Shown here: positions 8,474 through 16,614 of the stretch, one piece after another
Numbering within the stretch: the stretch's first letter is position 1
Layout: each line of letters begins with the position of its first letter
Translations under genes and position numbers: made by a program
The notes under the pieces: model-generated
Databases searched by the model: none
Told to the model about the DNA's origin: nothing
What the model saw: only the letters and a program-made list of their open reading frames with translations
From: a virus
Direction: 5' to 3' (one strand)
DNA length: 64,000 nt
IMG/VR virus record: IMGVR_UViG_3300042924_004713
Coordinates: 1 to 64,000 of that record

Positions 8474-9606
8474 TCAGAATCATGTTCCAATAGTGGTACG
8501 TCGTGAAAACGCCTGAGTTCCTGGCGACTGTGATCCAGTAACTGTTGTTCGGTATAGGGTTCACCAAGGCCTCGACTTTCTACCCACTGATTATACCATT
8601 CAACTGATTGGTCAAAATTGCGTGTGAGCAGTTTCTTTTCCAGCATGGTTTGTAGTTTGATAGGCACGTTGCTTACCAGAATCTTGTGGTCAACCAGTTC
8701 ATCTATGGCCTGTTGACTTTTTTTGTAGTTCAGCGCATTGTCACGTAGAAACACTTGGTCACGACTGCTGAGTGTGGCCACGGCTTCTCTTACTGTGCGT
8801 GGTGGTGTGGGCAGCGCACGGTCTTGTGATGGCCCAGGCAGCAACAGAGTACGATCATGTTCTAGTCTGGCTCCCACTGCACTCATGTCACTCACTAGAT
8901 AATGACATCGATTCCAGTCTCCAAACTCTATACCAAACATGTTGTTCCAGCTCAAGCGTTGAGTCTGATTTTGGAAAATATCTAGACCTAGGATATAGCT
9001 TTCGATATTTTTCATGTGAGTATCATATTGAAAGTAACTGTTCACATGAAAGTGTCGGTCGCACCAGTCTAGATAGTCTCTATAGGCGTCAAGATATTTC
9101 CATAGATTGGTACGATCAACAGTGATGCCATGCTGATAGAGATCTGCTAGGGTCTCAAACTTTTGCTCATGACTATAAACATTCAGTTGTTTGGTCTTGG
9201 TCACTATACACCAGCTCAATGCATGCTCGAATAGATTTTCCCTGCGAGCACTGATGATGTAAAAATTGTCATTGAGATATTGATAAAAAGGAATCTGCTG
9301 TGCTAGACTGTCTTCACGATTGCGCAGATGATACAGAGCAAGCCTAGAAGTCTTGTAGTGCTTGACACTGTCAAGCAGTGTGGTTATCTGCTCTAGAGTC
9401 TGAAAATATCCATACTGTCCTTTTTCTTTGCTTTTGCCCAGCACCTCGGTACGAAACACCGGACTGTAGTATTTGATAATTCCGTTGGTGAGCTCGTGAA
9501 GATTGATCACTGGTTGATCAAATTCATGAAACTGCATGTAAATGGTAATTAAACGCTGTAAAAGTGTGCTGCCCACACGATCTGGCGTAAGTATAAGAAC
9601 ATTCAT
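8443..9606 (-). CDS. Sulfotransferase-like protein
   Basis: 387 residues on the minus strand. The N-terminal VLILTPDRVGSTLLQRLI matches the 5'-phosphosulfate loop of sulfotransferases, and FYIISARRENLFEHALSW (about residues 115-132) matches the 3'-phosphate site (Arg, then Ser further along). The C-terminal half is helical and unfamiliar. Its paralogue is the truncated gene at the window start. It stands alone in orientation and faces the spanin gene across a 42-base gap that contains CTAAGTA on the minus strand, a possible weak late box. Confidence 0.68.
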   Translation of the reverse strand: MNVLILTPDRVGSTLLQRLITIYMQFHEFDQPVINLHELTNGIIKYYSPVFRTEVLGKSKEKGQYGYFQTLEQITTLLDSVKHYKTSRLALYHLRNREDSLAQQIPFYQYLNDNFYIISARRENLFEHALSWCIVTKTKQLNVYSHEQKFETLADLYQHGITVDRTNLWKYLDAYRDYLDWCDRHFHVNSYFQYDTHMKNIESYILGLDIFQNQTQRLSWNNMFGIEFGDWNRCHYLVSDMSAVGARLEHDRTLLLPGPSQDRALPTPPRTVREAVATLSSRDQVFLRDNALNYKKSQQAIDELVDHKILVSNVPIKLQTMLEKKLLTRNFDQSVEWYNQWVESRGLGEPYTEQQLLDHSRQELRRFHDVPLLEHDSDQTNTGSRCN

Positions 9607-9648
9607 GGTAGTTGATTACTTAGTGAATTTTTTCAAGGTGAACACAAG

Positions 9649-10104
9649 ATGTTTTGGATAATTTCTTATTTGCCCAGCGACCTACTGTCAGCTATTGGTC
9701 TTATATTGCTGGGCGCAGGCGTGTTGATCACTGCCCTGGCATCATTGATAAAATTTGTGCCTGTGATCAATATGTATCGTTTGCACTTTCAAGTCTTGGG
9801 TGTGATCATACTGTTGGCAGGTGTGTATTTGCGTGGTGTGTTTGAAACTGAAATAGTCTGGCGAGAACGAGTACGAGTAGCAGAAGAAAAAGTTCGAGCC
9901 GCAGAAAAACAAGCCCAAGAAGCCACTGCACAAGTGGTCACAGAATATCGTGATCGGGTGAAAGTTGTAAAGCAAAAGGTTGAAGTTGTGAAAAAAGAAA
10001 TACAGGTTCAACGCGAGGTTATCAATGCCGACTGTAGACTGAATCCCACTGCTGTGGATCTTTATAATCGCAGTATTGCTGCGCCTGTGGAGAACAAAAA
10101 ATGA
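9649..10104 (+). CDS. Inner-membrane spanin-like protein (i-spanin, Rz-like)
   Basis: 151 residues. Two hydrophobic segments (about residues 12-34 and 43-62) are followed by a long charged coiled coil (about residues 68-125, rich in Glu, Lys, Arg and Val heptads). This is the plan of an i-spanin, which spans the periplasm and fuses inner and outer membranes at the last step of lysis, except that one rather than two membrane segments is usual. The assignment rests on topology and on the next gene, a short lipoprotein overlapping by 4 bases. Supports a Gram-negative host. Confidence 0.68.
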   Translation: MFWIISYLPSDLLSAIGLILLGAGVLITALASLIKFVPVINMYRLHFQVLGVIILLAGVYLRGVFETEIVWRERVRVAEEKVRAAEKQAQEATAQVVTEYRDRVKVVKQKVEVVKKEIQVQREVINADCRLNPTAVDLYNRSIAAPVENKK

Positions 10105-10412
10105 CTTTGGAAAAGAACCAGCAAAAACGCAGCTTCCTGATTGGCATGCTGCTGCTAATCCTGTTTGTGGTTGCCATGTGTTCGGGCTGCTCCACTCCGG
10201 TGCCAGTCACACAGAAATTTCCCGCTGCTGATCCTGTGATGATGGAGCCTGCCCCAGCACTGGTGGCCTTGCCCAAGGACACGGTGGAACTGGACAAGCT
10301 GATTGAAAACACAGCAGAAAACTATGGACGTTATCATGAAATGGTGCGCAGACTAGAACTCTGGCAAACATGGTACACCAAGCAGAAAAAGATATTTGAC
10401 TCCGTGCAATAA
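10101..10412 (+). CDS. Outer-membrane lipoprotein spanin-like protein (o-spanin, Rz1-like)
   Basis: 103 residues. A basic N-terminus, a hydrophobic stretch (about residues 12-27) and AMCSGCSTP give a lipoprotein signal with a lipobox-type Cys. The mature part is short, with a Pro-rich start and a helical C-terminus, as in o-spanins, which pair with an i-spanin. It overlaps the i-spanin gene by 4 bases. A different small lipoprotein is possible. Confidence 0.68.
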   Translation: MTLEKNQQKRSFLIGMLLLILFVVAMCSGCSTPVPVTQKFPAADPVMMEPAPALVALPKDTVELDKLIENTAENYGRYHEMVRRLELWQTWYTKQKKIFDSVQ

Positions 10413-10413
10413 C

Positions 10414-11289
10414 ATGCTGTTTCCGGATTTGATCTTGCACAGCCGTGTGAATCAAACCTGGCATACGTCGGGCATGGACAGTCTAGAACACTGCAACGAT
10501 CCACAGCATTTTCAAAACTATCCTTGGCCCATTGTTTATCAATACAACAGTCGTGGCTTCCGCGATCAAGAGTGGCCTAATAATTTTCAAGATGTGATTT
10601 GGTGCGTGGGCGACAGCTTCACAGTGGGCATAGGCTCGCCCTTGGAACACACCTGGCCCTGGCTGTTATCACAACACCTAAATCGGCGTATCATCAATGT
10701 CAGCATGGATGGCGCCAGTAATCAATGGATAGCTCGTAGAGCCAGTGAAATACTTGCATCTGGACTGGCATCGCACATGGTGATACAATGGAGCTACACA
10801 CATCGCCGTGAGAATCAGGACCTTGAGCAGCTGATTGATCAAAGATGGCGTGCGTTCTATCAAGACGTAAGAGATCACAGCTGGCCAGCGTGTCCTGCCT
10901 GGCAGCAGCGTGATCAGTTGCCAGTGAGAATTCAACAGGAACTTGCTCGTGATCCCTACTGGCAACAGATTGATCAGATACACGACGAAGAACGTAGAAT
11001 AGATGTGCCTAGAAGAGAAGCAGTGCTGGATCCCACTTTGAATTCTCAAAACTTTCGCGAGTGTTTGAATCAAGTGGAACACAGTCAGGGCATGATCAAG
11101 GTACTGCATACCTTTATACCAGACTGGAGCAATGATCCAGCGTTGACAGCGGAAATTCAGCAATGGCCCAGGCATAGAACCTGGTTGCCTGAAATTCAAC
11201 GCCTGGACTGGGCTCGTGATCACCATCATTATGACCTTAAAACAGCACACAAACTGGTGCTGGACATCCAAAATAAACTACTAGTATAA
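10414..11289 (+). CDS. SGNH/GDSL-hydrolase-like protein
   Basis: 291 residues. VIWCVGDSFTVGIGSP (about residues 62-77) is block I of SGNH esterases with the nucleophile Ser; MDGASNQWIARR fits the Gly/Asn block, and a late WARDHHHYD region may supply the Asp-His pair. SGNH enzymes deacylate lipids, glycans or peptidoglycan acetyl groups. Start at 10414, one base after the previous stop. Lies between the spanins and the endolysin, so removing O-acetyl groups from the wall is a reasonable guess, not shown. A second SGNH-like protein is at 60669. Confidence 0.65.
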   Translation: MLFPDLILHSRVNQTWHTSGMDSLEHCNDPQHFQNYPWPIVYQYNSRGFRDQEWPNNFQDVIWCVGDSFTVGIGSPLEHTWPWLLSQHLNRRIINVSMDGASNQWIARRASEILASGLASHMVIQWSYTHRRENQDLEQLIDQRWRAFYQDVRDHSWPACPAWQQRDQLPVRIQQELARDPYWQQIDQIHDEERRIDVPRREAVLDPTLNSQNFRECLNQVEHSQGMIKVLHTFIPDWSNDPALTAEIQQWPRHRTWLPEIQRLDWARDHHHYDLKTAHKLVLDIQNKLLV

Positions 11290-11300
11290 CCAAGTGTGAT

Positions 11301-11345
11301 AGCTGCCCCTGTTTGCTAAATATTGGCAAACTACAACAGGGAGCT
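11301..11345 (+). promoter_or_regulatory. RBS-sequestering hairpin with embedded late promoter box before the endolysin
   Basis: Strands 11301-11304 (AGCT) pair with 11342-11345, 11307-11312 (CCCTGT) with 11336-11341 (ACAGGG), and 11313-11316 with 11326-11329, with small bulges. The second 3' strand is the ribosome binding site of the gene at 11349. The loop holds CTAAATA (11316-11322), a T4-type late box; a transcript starting about 7 bases after it would lack the 5' strand and leave the site free. The same device controls T4 gene e (lysozyme). Confidence 0.65.
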
Positions 11346-11348
11346 ACA

Positions 11349-11963
11349 ATGGAGCTAAAACTCAACCAACTCAAAGAGATGGTGCACGGCATACCCTATG
11401 CTGAACAATGGCACCACGCACTGGAGCAACTACTTCCAGACTATCAAATCAATACCCCCAAGCGTATCGCAGCGTTTATTGCTCAATGTGCGCATGAGTC
11501 AGGTGGGTTTAGATTTGTCAGCGAAAATCTCAACTACAAAGCGGAAAGTCTCATGAAGGTTTTCCCCAAGTATTTTCACACCAAGGAATTGGCCAATGCC
11601 TATGCTAAAAATCCTGAAAAAATCGCCAACAGAGTCTATGCCAATCGCATGGGCAACGGAGACGAAGCATCAGGTGATGGCTTTAAGTATCGAGGCCGCG
11701 GATTAATTCAACTCACTGGCAAAGAAAATTATTCTTGGTTCGCAGCCAGTCTGCAGATTTCCCCCGAAGAAGCCACAGAGTACATGAGCACTTTTGAAGG
11801 TGCTGCTCAGAGCGCCTGTTGGTTCTGGGAGACCAACAACCTAAACAAAGAAGCCGACGCAGGTGATATCAAGCTCATGACACGCAAAATCAATGGTGGT
11901 TTCATTGGACTTGAGGATCGTATCAAACACTATAATCATGCACTGCATGTGCTAGGAGTATAA
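11349..11963 (+). CDS. GH19-type endolysin
   Basis: 204 residues. Glycoside hydrolase family 19 fold: AFIAQCAHESGGFRFVSE holds the catalytic Glu, and FKYRGRGLIQLTGKENY is the conserved GRGxxQLTG signature. In phages this fold cleaves peptidoglycan to release progeny. No signal peptide, so export needs a holin; holin-like proteins follow. Start at 11349 with CAGGGAG upstream. Expression is probably restricted to late times by the hairpin described before it. A second GH19 domain is in the cargo protein at 23972. Confidence 0.9.
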   Translation: MELKLNQLKEMVHGIPYAEQWHHALEQLLPDYQINTPKRIAAFIAQCAHESGGFRFVSENLNYKAESLMKVFPKYFHTKELANAYAKNPEKIANRVYANRMGNGDEASGDGFKYRGRGLIQLTGKENYSWFAASLQISPEEATEYMSTFEGAAQSACWFWETNNLNKEADAGDIKLMTRKINGGFIGLEDRIKHYNHALHVLGV

Positions 11964-11964
11964 C

Positions 11965-12111
11965 ATGGCCAAAGCAAAACAAAGCGCAACCGCTGTAACA
12001 CACACTTCGGTACACAAGCGTACCAGTCAAGGTGGACGCAAACCCAAGACCAGTAGCATGAACAAAAATCGTCGTCGTGGGTTCAAAAAGAATCGTGGAC
12101 AGGGAAGATAA
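11965..12111 (+). CDS. Small basic protein of unknown function
   Basis: 48 residues starting right after the endolysin stop (TAACATG). Very basic: the second half is rich in Lys, Arg, Asn and Gly (KPKTSSMNKNRRRGFKKNRG). Probably a nucleic-acid-binding or virion-internal peptide. It is coupled to genes on both sides (1-base gaps), which supports it being real. Confidence 0.7.
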   Translation: MAKAKQSATAVTHTSVHKRTSQGGRKPKTSSMNKNRRRGFKKNRGQGR

Positions 12112-12112
12112 T

Positions 12113-12346
12113 ATGTCTATGAAATATCTAATGGCGTTGCTGGCACTGCCAGTGCTCATGGGCTGTCAGGAAAACTATCGTTATCCCTGTCAGGATCCTG
12201 ACAATTGGGAGAAAAAAGAATGCCAAAAACCCTATTGTAGTGCCAACGGTACCTGCCCCGAAGACCTAACACACTATGAAAAAGAAAAAGTCAACAGCGC
12301 AGCACCTCAACCTGTGCCTGCGCCTGCTCAAGGAGAATGCAAATGA
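12113..12346 (+). CDS. Small Cys-rich lipoprotein
   Basis: 77 residues beginning MSMKYLMALLALPVLMGCQE, a lipoprotein signal peptide with lipobox LMGC. The mature part has several Cys (YPCQDPDN, KKECQKPYCSANGTC) that could form disulfides, and a Pro/Ala-rich C-terminus. Probably anchored in the outer membrane or periplasm. Could take part in lysis control or superinfection exclusion, both speculative. The 3' end overlaps the next gene by 4 bases. Confidence 0.78.
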   Translation: MSMKYLMALLALPVLMGCQENYRYPCQDPDNWEKKECQKPYCSANGTCPEDLTHYEKEKVNSAAPQPVPAPAQGECK

Positions 12347-12807
12347 TTAAAGACATGTGGGAAGGCCCAAGATACACCACAGAAGAACTAAATGCCAGAT
12401 TAAAATTCTTTATTGGAATTGTGCTGGGATTGACCCTGTTTGGCATTGTGTTTGTGGTGCTATACAGTTTGATTTTTGTCACACAGCCCATGAATGGCAT
12501 GAGCCCAGTGGATAATAAATTCTTTGAATTGATTATTCCCATTGCTACGTTCTTAACTGGAACACTGTCAGGAATCATGCTAGCAGGTGATGACAAGGAT
12601 CTGCGTGCCAAGGCTCTAGAGTCTGCCAACAAGCCTTACACACCACCACCTGCACCAGCTCCTGTGCCTGCAGCCAAGTCTGTGAACAGTTTTGCTCCAG
12701 TGGCCGCAGCAGCACCAGTGGCTGCGTTCAGTGATTTTGTTCCGCAAGTGGTATCAGGGTTTGGTGGCAAGCCAGCACCAACTGAACCTCCGCATCCGGA
12801 GCTGTGA
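12343..12807 (+). CDS. Two-transmembrane protein with Pro/Ala-rich tail
   Basis: 154 residues. Two hydrophobic helices (about residues 23-46 and 61-82) precede a Pro/Ala-rich C-terminal tail of about 60 residues. Start ATG at 12343 overlaps the previous stop (ATGA). Topology and position between endolysin and another small membrane protein allow a role as holin or antiholin, but sequence alone does not decide. Confidence 0.72.
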   Translation: MIKDMWEGPRYTTEELNARLKFFIGIVLGLTLFGIVFVVLYSLIFVTQPMNGMSPVDNKFFELIIPIATFLTGTLSGIMLAGDDKDLRAKALESANKPYTPPPAPAPVPAAKSVNSFAPVAAAAPVAAFSDFVPQVVSGFGGKPAPTEPPHPEL

Positions 12808-12809
12808 AC

Positions 12810-13049
12810 ATGACATGGCTATGTCGCATGCTCACAGCAGAAGGTGAACGTTATCCTAGCAGCAAGCGTGTGATAACGTTTGTGGCCTTTGTGCTGGTGG
12901 CCGTGGGATTTTTTGCTGAAACTTTTTTTGGTTATACCACAAAACAATTTACCATGGAAAGTTTGATGTATATAGTACTAGGAGGCCTAGGATTCACGGC
13001 CTCAGAAAAATTTTCTAGAAAGGAAAAACAAAATGACGTATCTCAGTAG
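12810..13049 (+). CDS. Holin-like small membrane protein
   Basis: 79 residues. Two hydrophobic segments (about residues 18-38 and 51-66) separated by a short polar loop, with a highly charged C-terminus ([12 protein letters not shown]), the plan of class II holins. The pattern SSKR ... FFGY ... GLGFTASEKF is one I associate with phage holin-like proteins. Start at the ATG at 12810 with GGAG 8 bases upstream; a GTG at 12804 is the alternative. Best holin candidate in the lysis cassette. Confidence 0.68.
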   Translation: MTWLCRMLTAEGERYPSSKRVITFVAFVLVAVGFFAETFFGYTTKQFTMESLMYIVLGGLGFTASEKFSRKEKQNDVSQ

Positions 13050-13236
13050 CATTCTATTCGCAATTATGTTGGCCATGAGCCTGCCTGTAATGGCCAATAA
13101 TCATGAAGCCAAGCCTGAAACCAAAAAAGTCTGTATCAAGACCAAAGATGCAAAGAGCGGCAAAGAAATCGAAAAGTGCCGTGATGTTAAGATACATAAA
13201 AAGCTCGAGGGCACTGAAATTCCACCTAAAAAATAA
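13033..13236 (+). CDS. Small secreted basic protein
   Basis: 67 residues with an N-terminal signal peptide ([21 protein letters not shown], cleavage after AxA-like VMA) and a Lys-rich mature part with two Cys ([19 protein letters not shown]) that could form one disulfide. Overlaps the holin-like gene by 17 bases and ends just before a strong terminator, closing the lysis operon. Function unknown. Confidence 0.75.
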   Translation: MTYLSSILFAIMLAMSLPVMANNHEAKPETKKVCIKTKDAKSGKEIEKCRDVKIHKKLEGTEIPPKK

Positions 13237-13242
13237 TAGGTG

Positions 13243-13268
13243 AAAAAGGCCCCGGTGGGCCTTTTTTT
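13243..13268 (+). terminator. Rho-independent terminator
   Basis: AAAAAGGCCC-CGGT-GGGCC followed by seven T. The stem is GC-rich with a tetraloop and A/T flanks that extend the pairing. It ends the lysis operon and directly abuts the next start codon at 13269. Confidence 0.9.
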
Positions 13269-14048
13269 ATGGATCATTACAAAACACTAGGTGTAGATCG
13301 ACGAGCTTCAGCTGAAGATATCAAACGTGCATTCCGCAAGTTGGCCATGCAACATCATCCAGATCGCGGAGGAGACGAAGCTCGTTTCAAAGAAATTCAA
13401 GCGGCTTATGATGTGTTAAGCGATCAGCAGCGTCGTGCTGAATATGACAATCCACGACCACAGGGCTTTAGATTTTCCACAGGTCCAGGTGCTGGCGGCT
13501 TTGACTTTGATCAAATATTCAATATGTTTGGCACTGACATGGGCAGACGTCCCATGCGTAGTCAATTAAGACTGAGTCTATGGATCACACTGCGTGATGT
13601 GGCACAAGGCGGTCGTCGCACACTGAATGTGAGCAGCAGCGCAGGATCAAATCTAGTGGAAATTGAAATTCCCGCCATGATCGATGATGGTGCCACTGTG
13701 CAGTATCCTAAAATGGCACCAGATGGTTCGGATCTCTTGGTACAGTTTAGAATCAAACCAGATCCGGTTTGGCAGCGTCAGGGCAGCACCCTGTTATTGG
13801 ATAAACCTGTGCTGATCTGGACTCTGCTTCAGGGAGGAGAAATCACTGTTAACACTCTCACCGATCAAACACTCACAGTGCGAGTTCCTGCTCATACTCG
13901 TCCGGGCACCATGCTGCGTGTGCGCGGTCATGGCTTGAAAGACAATCAAGGACGATCCGGTGATCTCATGGTACGTGTGCAAGCACAGCTTCCGGACACA
14001 GTCAGTCCAGAATTAATGGCTGCTATTCAACGTGAAACCCATGGCTAA
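13269..14048 (+). CDS. DnaJ/CbpA-like co-chaperone
   Basis: 259 residues. N-terminal J domain with the invariant HHPDRGG (HPD at residues 30-32) and [14 protein letters not shown]; then a Gly/Phe-rich linker (about residues 68-92) and a C-terminal substrate-binding region with paired beta-barrel repeats ([32 protein letters not shown]). There is no Cys-rich zinc finger, so it is CbpA-like. It should stimulate host DnaK. No ribosome binding site is visible: the ATG follows the T-run of the terminator at once. Followed by the ClpA-like gene, suggesting a phage protein-remodelling module. Confidence 0.93.
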   Translation: MDHYKTLGVDRRASAEDIKRAFRKLAMQHHPDRGGDEARFKEIQAAYDVLSDQQRRAEYDNPRPQGFRFSTGPGAGGFDFDQIFNMFGTDMGRRPMRSQLRLSLWITLRDVAQGGRRTLNVSSSAGSNLVEIEIPAMIDDGATVQYPKMAPDGSDLLVQFRIKPDPVWQRQGSTLLLDKPVLIWTLLQGGEITVNTLTDQTLTVRVPAHTRPGTMLRVRGHGLKDNQGRSGDLMVRVQAQLPDTVSPELMAAIQRETHG

Positions 14049-14068
14049 GTATTTTTATACCAAAACTG

Positions 14069-14097
14069 TTGATCACAAAACCAAACTGCTGTACAAT
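14069..14097 (+). promoter_or_regulatory. Sigma70-type promoter before clpA-like gene
   Basis: TTGATC, a 17-base spacer and TACAAT, with the gene start at 14124 and AAGGA about 10 bases before it. Placement and spacing fit a host RNA polymerase promoter. Confidence 0.55.
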
Positions 14098-14123
14098 ACA
14101 TACTCAACTACCAAGGACTGGCA

Positions 14124-16385
14124 ATGACCCCAAACCCAGATATTGAAAAAATTGTAGATCATGCAATACAGTTGGCCAAAAAGCGCCAAAATGCCTATAT
14201 CACCGTGGAGCACGTACTTTTGGCCATGGTTATGTATCCTAGTTTTCGTAGAATACTAGAACGTTTTGGAACCAACTGTGATGCCTTGCAAGGTGAGGTC
14301 GAAGCCTATATTGACTCACAGAAAAACACAGCTCGTAATCCCACGGATCAGCCTAGAAAAACACACGCACTGGAGCGACTGTTTAATCGAGCACTGACTT
14401 CTGTGATGCTCACAGGTCGTCGTCAAACCAATGTGATCGATATCTATCTTAGTATCATGGCAGAATCACACAGCCATGCTCAGTATTTTTTGTTGAAGCA
14501 CGGAGTCAACAAACAGGCGTTCCTGGAGTTCTACAACAAACTACAAGGACGTGACGACGCTAGACTCAGTCCAGATCAGGCTAATGAAATTCTCAATGAG
14601 TACTGTACCAATCTCACTGACATGGCCAATCGTAGCCAGCTGGAGCCCATGATTGGTCGTGAGCGCGAAGTTGAAGAAATGATCACGGTGCTGGCCAAGA
14701 GATTCAAGAGCAATGTGCTCATGGTGGGCGATCCTGGTGTGGGCAAAACAGCCATTGTTGAAGGCCTAGCACAGGAAATGGCAGCAAATCGTGTGCCAGA
14801 GTTTCTACATGATCATGAACTATACAGTCTTGAAGTAGGCAGCTTGTTGGCAGGGTCAAAGTACCGCGGCGAATTTGAAGAAAAATTCAAGCTGGTCATG
14901 GCCGCATTGGAAACCAAAAAGAAATGCGTGTTGTTTATTGACGAAGCACACACCATGCGAGGCGCAGGTAGTTCAGGATCCAGTACCCTGGACATGGCCA
15001 ATATGATCAAGCCTGCTATCACCAAGGGCGCACTGAAAGTGATTGCCAGTACCACCTGGGAAGAGTATTACGAAAGTTTTGAAAAAGATCGTGCGCTGAT
15101 GCGACGTTTCTACAGACTCAGTATTGACGAACCCACGCCAGAGGTAACCGAACAGATCTTGATTGGCCTGAGTCCTAGATTAGAAAAGTTTCACAACGTG
15201 GAAATTACCACAGAAGCCATTACCACTGCGGTTGAACTTGCAGGTCGTTACATACACGACAAAAAGAATCCAGACAAGAGCATTGACCTTATTGATGCTG
15301 CCTGCGCACGTGAGCGTGTGAAAGACGCAGGCACTGTGCCTATCACTGCTGCCTTGATACAGGAACAGCTCAGCAAGGTCAGCGGAGTGCCTGTGGACAG
15401 ACTAACATCTGAAAGCAGCCAAAATGTCATTGGACTGGAAGGCAACATCAAGAGTCGACTGTATGGGCAAGACTCAGCTGTTGACTCTGTGTTGGAGAGA
15501 ATCTATATCAGCTTTGCAGGCATTGCCAAGGTGGGCAGACCCATTGCCAGCTTTTTGTTCCTAGGTCCAACGGGCACAGGCAAGACCGAACTGGCCAAGC
15601 TGTTGAGCAGCAATCTTGACATGAAGCTGCTGCGCTATGACATGAGTGAATATCAAGAGCGCCACACAGTGAGCAGTCTGATTGGTGCACCGCCCGGCTA
15701 TGTGGGCTTTGAAGACGGCAACGTGGGCGGTGGCAAGCTGATTTCAGATCTCAATAAAAATCCGTTTTCTATTCTTTTGTTTGACGAAATTGAAAAAGCA
15801 CACCCTGATGTGATCAATATCATGTTGCAGTTGCTGGACGAAGGACGCATTACCTCCAGTAATGGCAAAACAGTGGACTGCAAAAACACCATTGTGATCA
15901 TGACATCCAACCTGGGCGCACGTGACAACGAAAACAACAACATTGGTTTCAGTACCGAACTAGAACGCTCGGGCGAAGAAGATCGAGCCATGAAAGAGTT
16001 CTTCCGTCCTGAACTGCGCAATCGTATTGATCAGATCTGCAAGTTTAACAAACTTGACACTCTGGCAATCAAGAAGATCGTGGTTAAATTTGTTGAAGAA
16101 CTACGTGCGGGACTAACACAACACAATATTCGCATCAGTCTCAGCGAACCTGCTGTGAACTATCTGGCTGAACAGGGCTACGACAGCAAAATGGGCGCAC
16201 GTCCACTGAGTCGCAAGATTGATGAACTTATCCGTGTGCCATTGAGCAAGCGCATATTGTTTGAAAAACTGCGTGACTGTCAGATACATGTGGACTACGA
16301 TCAAGAGCTGAAGTTTGATGTCAAGCCCTTGATGACACATCGTGTGGAAAGTGACGGGCTCATAGTTGTAGACACGCCAGAATAA
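14124..16385 (+). CDS. clpA: ClpA-like AAA+ unfoldase
   Basis: 753 residues, close to the length of bacterial ClpA. Order seen: a double Clp-N repeat (residues 1-150), first AAA+ module with Walker A GDPGVGKT near residue 203 and Walker B VLFIDEAH, second module with GPTGTGKT near residue 481, SEYQERHTVSSLIGAPPGYVG and ILLFDEIEKAHPD, and a C-terminal sensor 2 GARPLSR. There is no ClpB-type middle coiled coil. NNIGF at residues 605-609 occupies the place of the ClpA loop (IGL/IGF) that docks on ClpP, so it may feed substrates to host ClpP. A sigma70-type promoter lies upstream. No adaptor or ClpP gene is in the window. Confidence 0.93.
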   Translation: MTPNPDIEKIVDHAIQLAKKRQNAYITVEHVLLAMVMYPSFRRILERFGTNCDALQGEVEAYIDSQKNTARNPTDQPRKTHALERLFNRALTSVMLTGRRQTNVIDIYLSIMAESHSHAQYFLLKHGVNKQAFLEFYNKLQGRDDARLSPDQANEILNEYCTNLTDMANRSQLEPMIGREREVEEMITVLAKRFKSNVLMVGDPGVGKTAIVEGLAQEMAANRVPEFLHDHELYSLEVGSLLAGSKYRGEFEEKFKLVMAALETKKKCVLFIDEAHTMRGAGSSGSSTLDMANMIKPAITKGALKVIASTTWEEYYESFEKDRALMRRFYRLSIDEPTPEVTEQILIGLSPRLEKFHNVEITTEAITTAVELAGRYIHDKKNPDKSIDLIDAACARERVKDAGTVPITAALIQEQLSKVSGVPVDRLTSESSQNVIGLEGNIKSRLYGQDSAVDSVLERIYISFAGIAKVGRPIASFLFLGPTGTGKTELAKLLSSNLDMKLLRYDMSEYQERHTVSSLIGAPPGYVGFEDGNVGGGKLISDLNKNPFSILLFDEIEKAHPDVINIMLQLLDEGRITSSNGKTVDCKNTIVIMTSNLGARDNENNNIGFSTELERSGEEDRAMKEFFRPELRNRIDQICKFNKLDTLAIKKIVVKFVEELRAGLTQHNIRISLSEPAVNYLAEQGYDSKMGARPLSRKIDELIRVPLSKRILFEKLRDCQIHVDYDQELKFDVKPLMTHRVESDGLIVVDTPE

Positions 16386-16404
16386 TATCTTGGTGTTTAA
16401 TGAG

Positions 16405-16411
16405 CTAAATA
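16405..16411 (+). promoter_or_regulatory. Late-type box (CTAAATA) close to a start codon
   Basis: CTAAATA ends 7 bases before the ATG at 16419; a short inverted repeat GTGTT/AACAC (16393-16397, 16411-16415) brackets it. A transcript from it would be nearly leaderless, so promoter function is uncertain. Confidence 0.3.
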
Positions 16412-16418
16412 ACACACT

Positions 16419-16589
16419 ATGGCAAAAATACACGAAGAAGTATTGGTTATCAAAGTCAGCAGGTTAGTCAAAGACGATCAAAGTCTTGCTCATGGTTCCC
16501 TTATCACACCAGAAGCTGTGTCTGCGCTTGAACAGGTAGCACAGGAACTGGTGGGACCTGGGTCTGTTGTAGAAGTAGAACAGGCCTGA
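16419..16589 (+). CDS. Small acidic conserved phage protein
   Basis: 56 residues: a beta-type start (HEEVLVIKVSRLVKDD) followed by a helix (ITPEAVSALEQVAQELVG) and a short strand. Function not recognised. The frame is clean between the clpA-like gene and the next gene, and codon use matches its neighbours. No clear ribosome binding site. Confidence 0.6.
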   Translation: MAKIHEEVLVIKVSRLVKDDQSLAHGSLITPEAVSALEQVAQELVGPGSVVEVEQA

Positions 16590-16614
16590 ACTACCCGCAC
16601 TTGCCCGGCACTGC

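Noticed and set aside
10678-11271. Minus-strand 197-residue open frame
   Set aside because: It is opposite the SGNH-like gene, which has clear motifs and a good start; the minus product has no recognisable domain and is rich in shadow-type residues.
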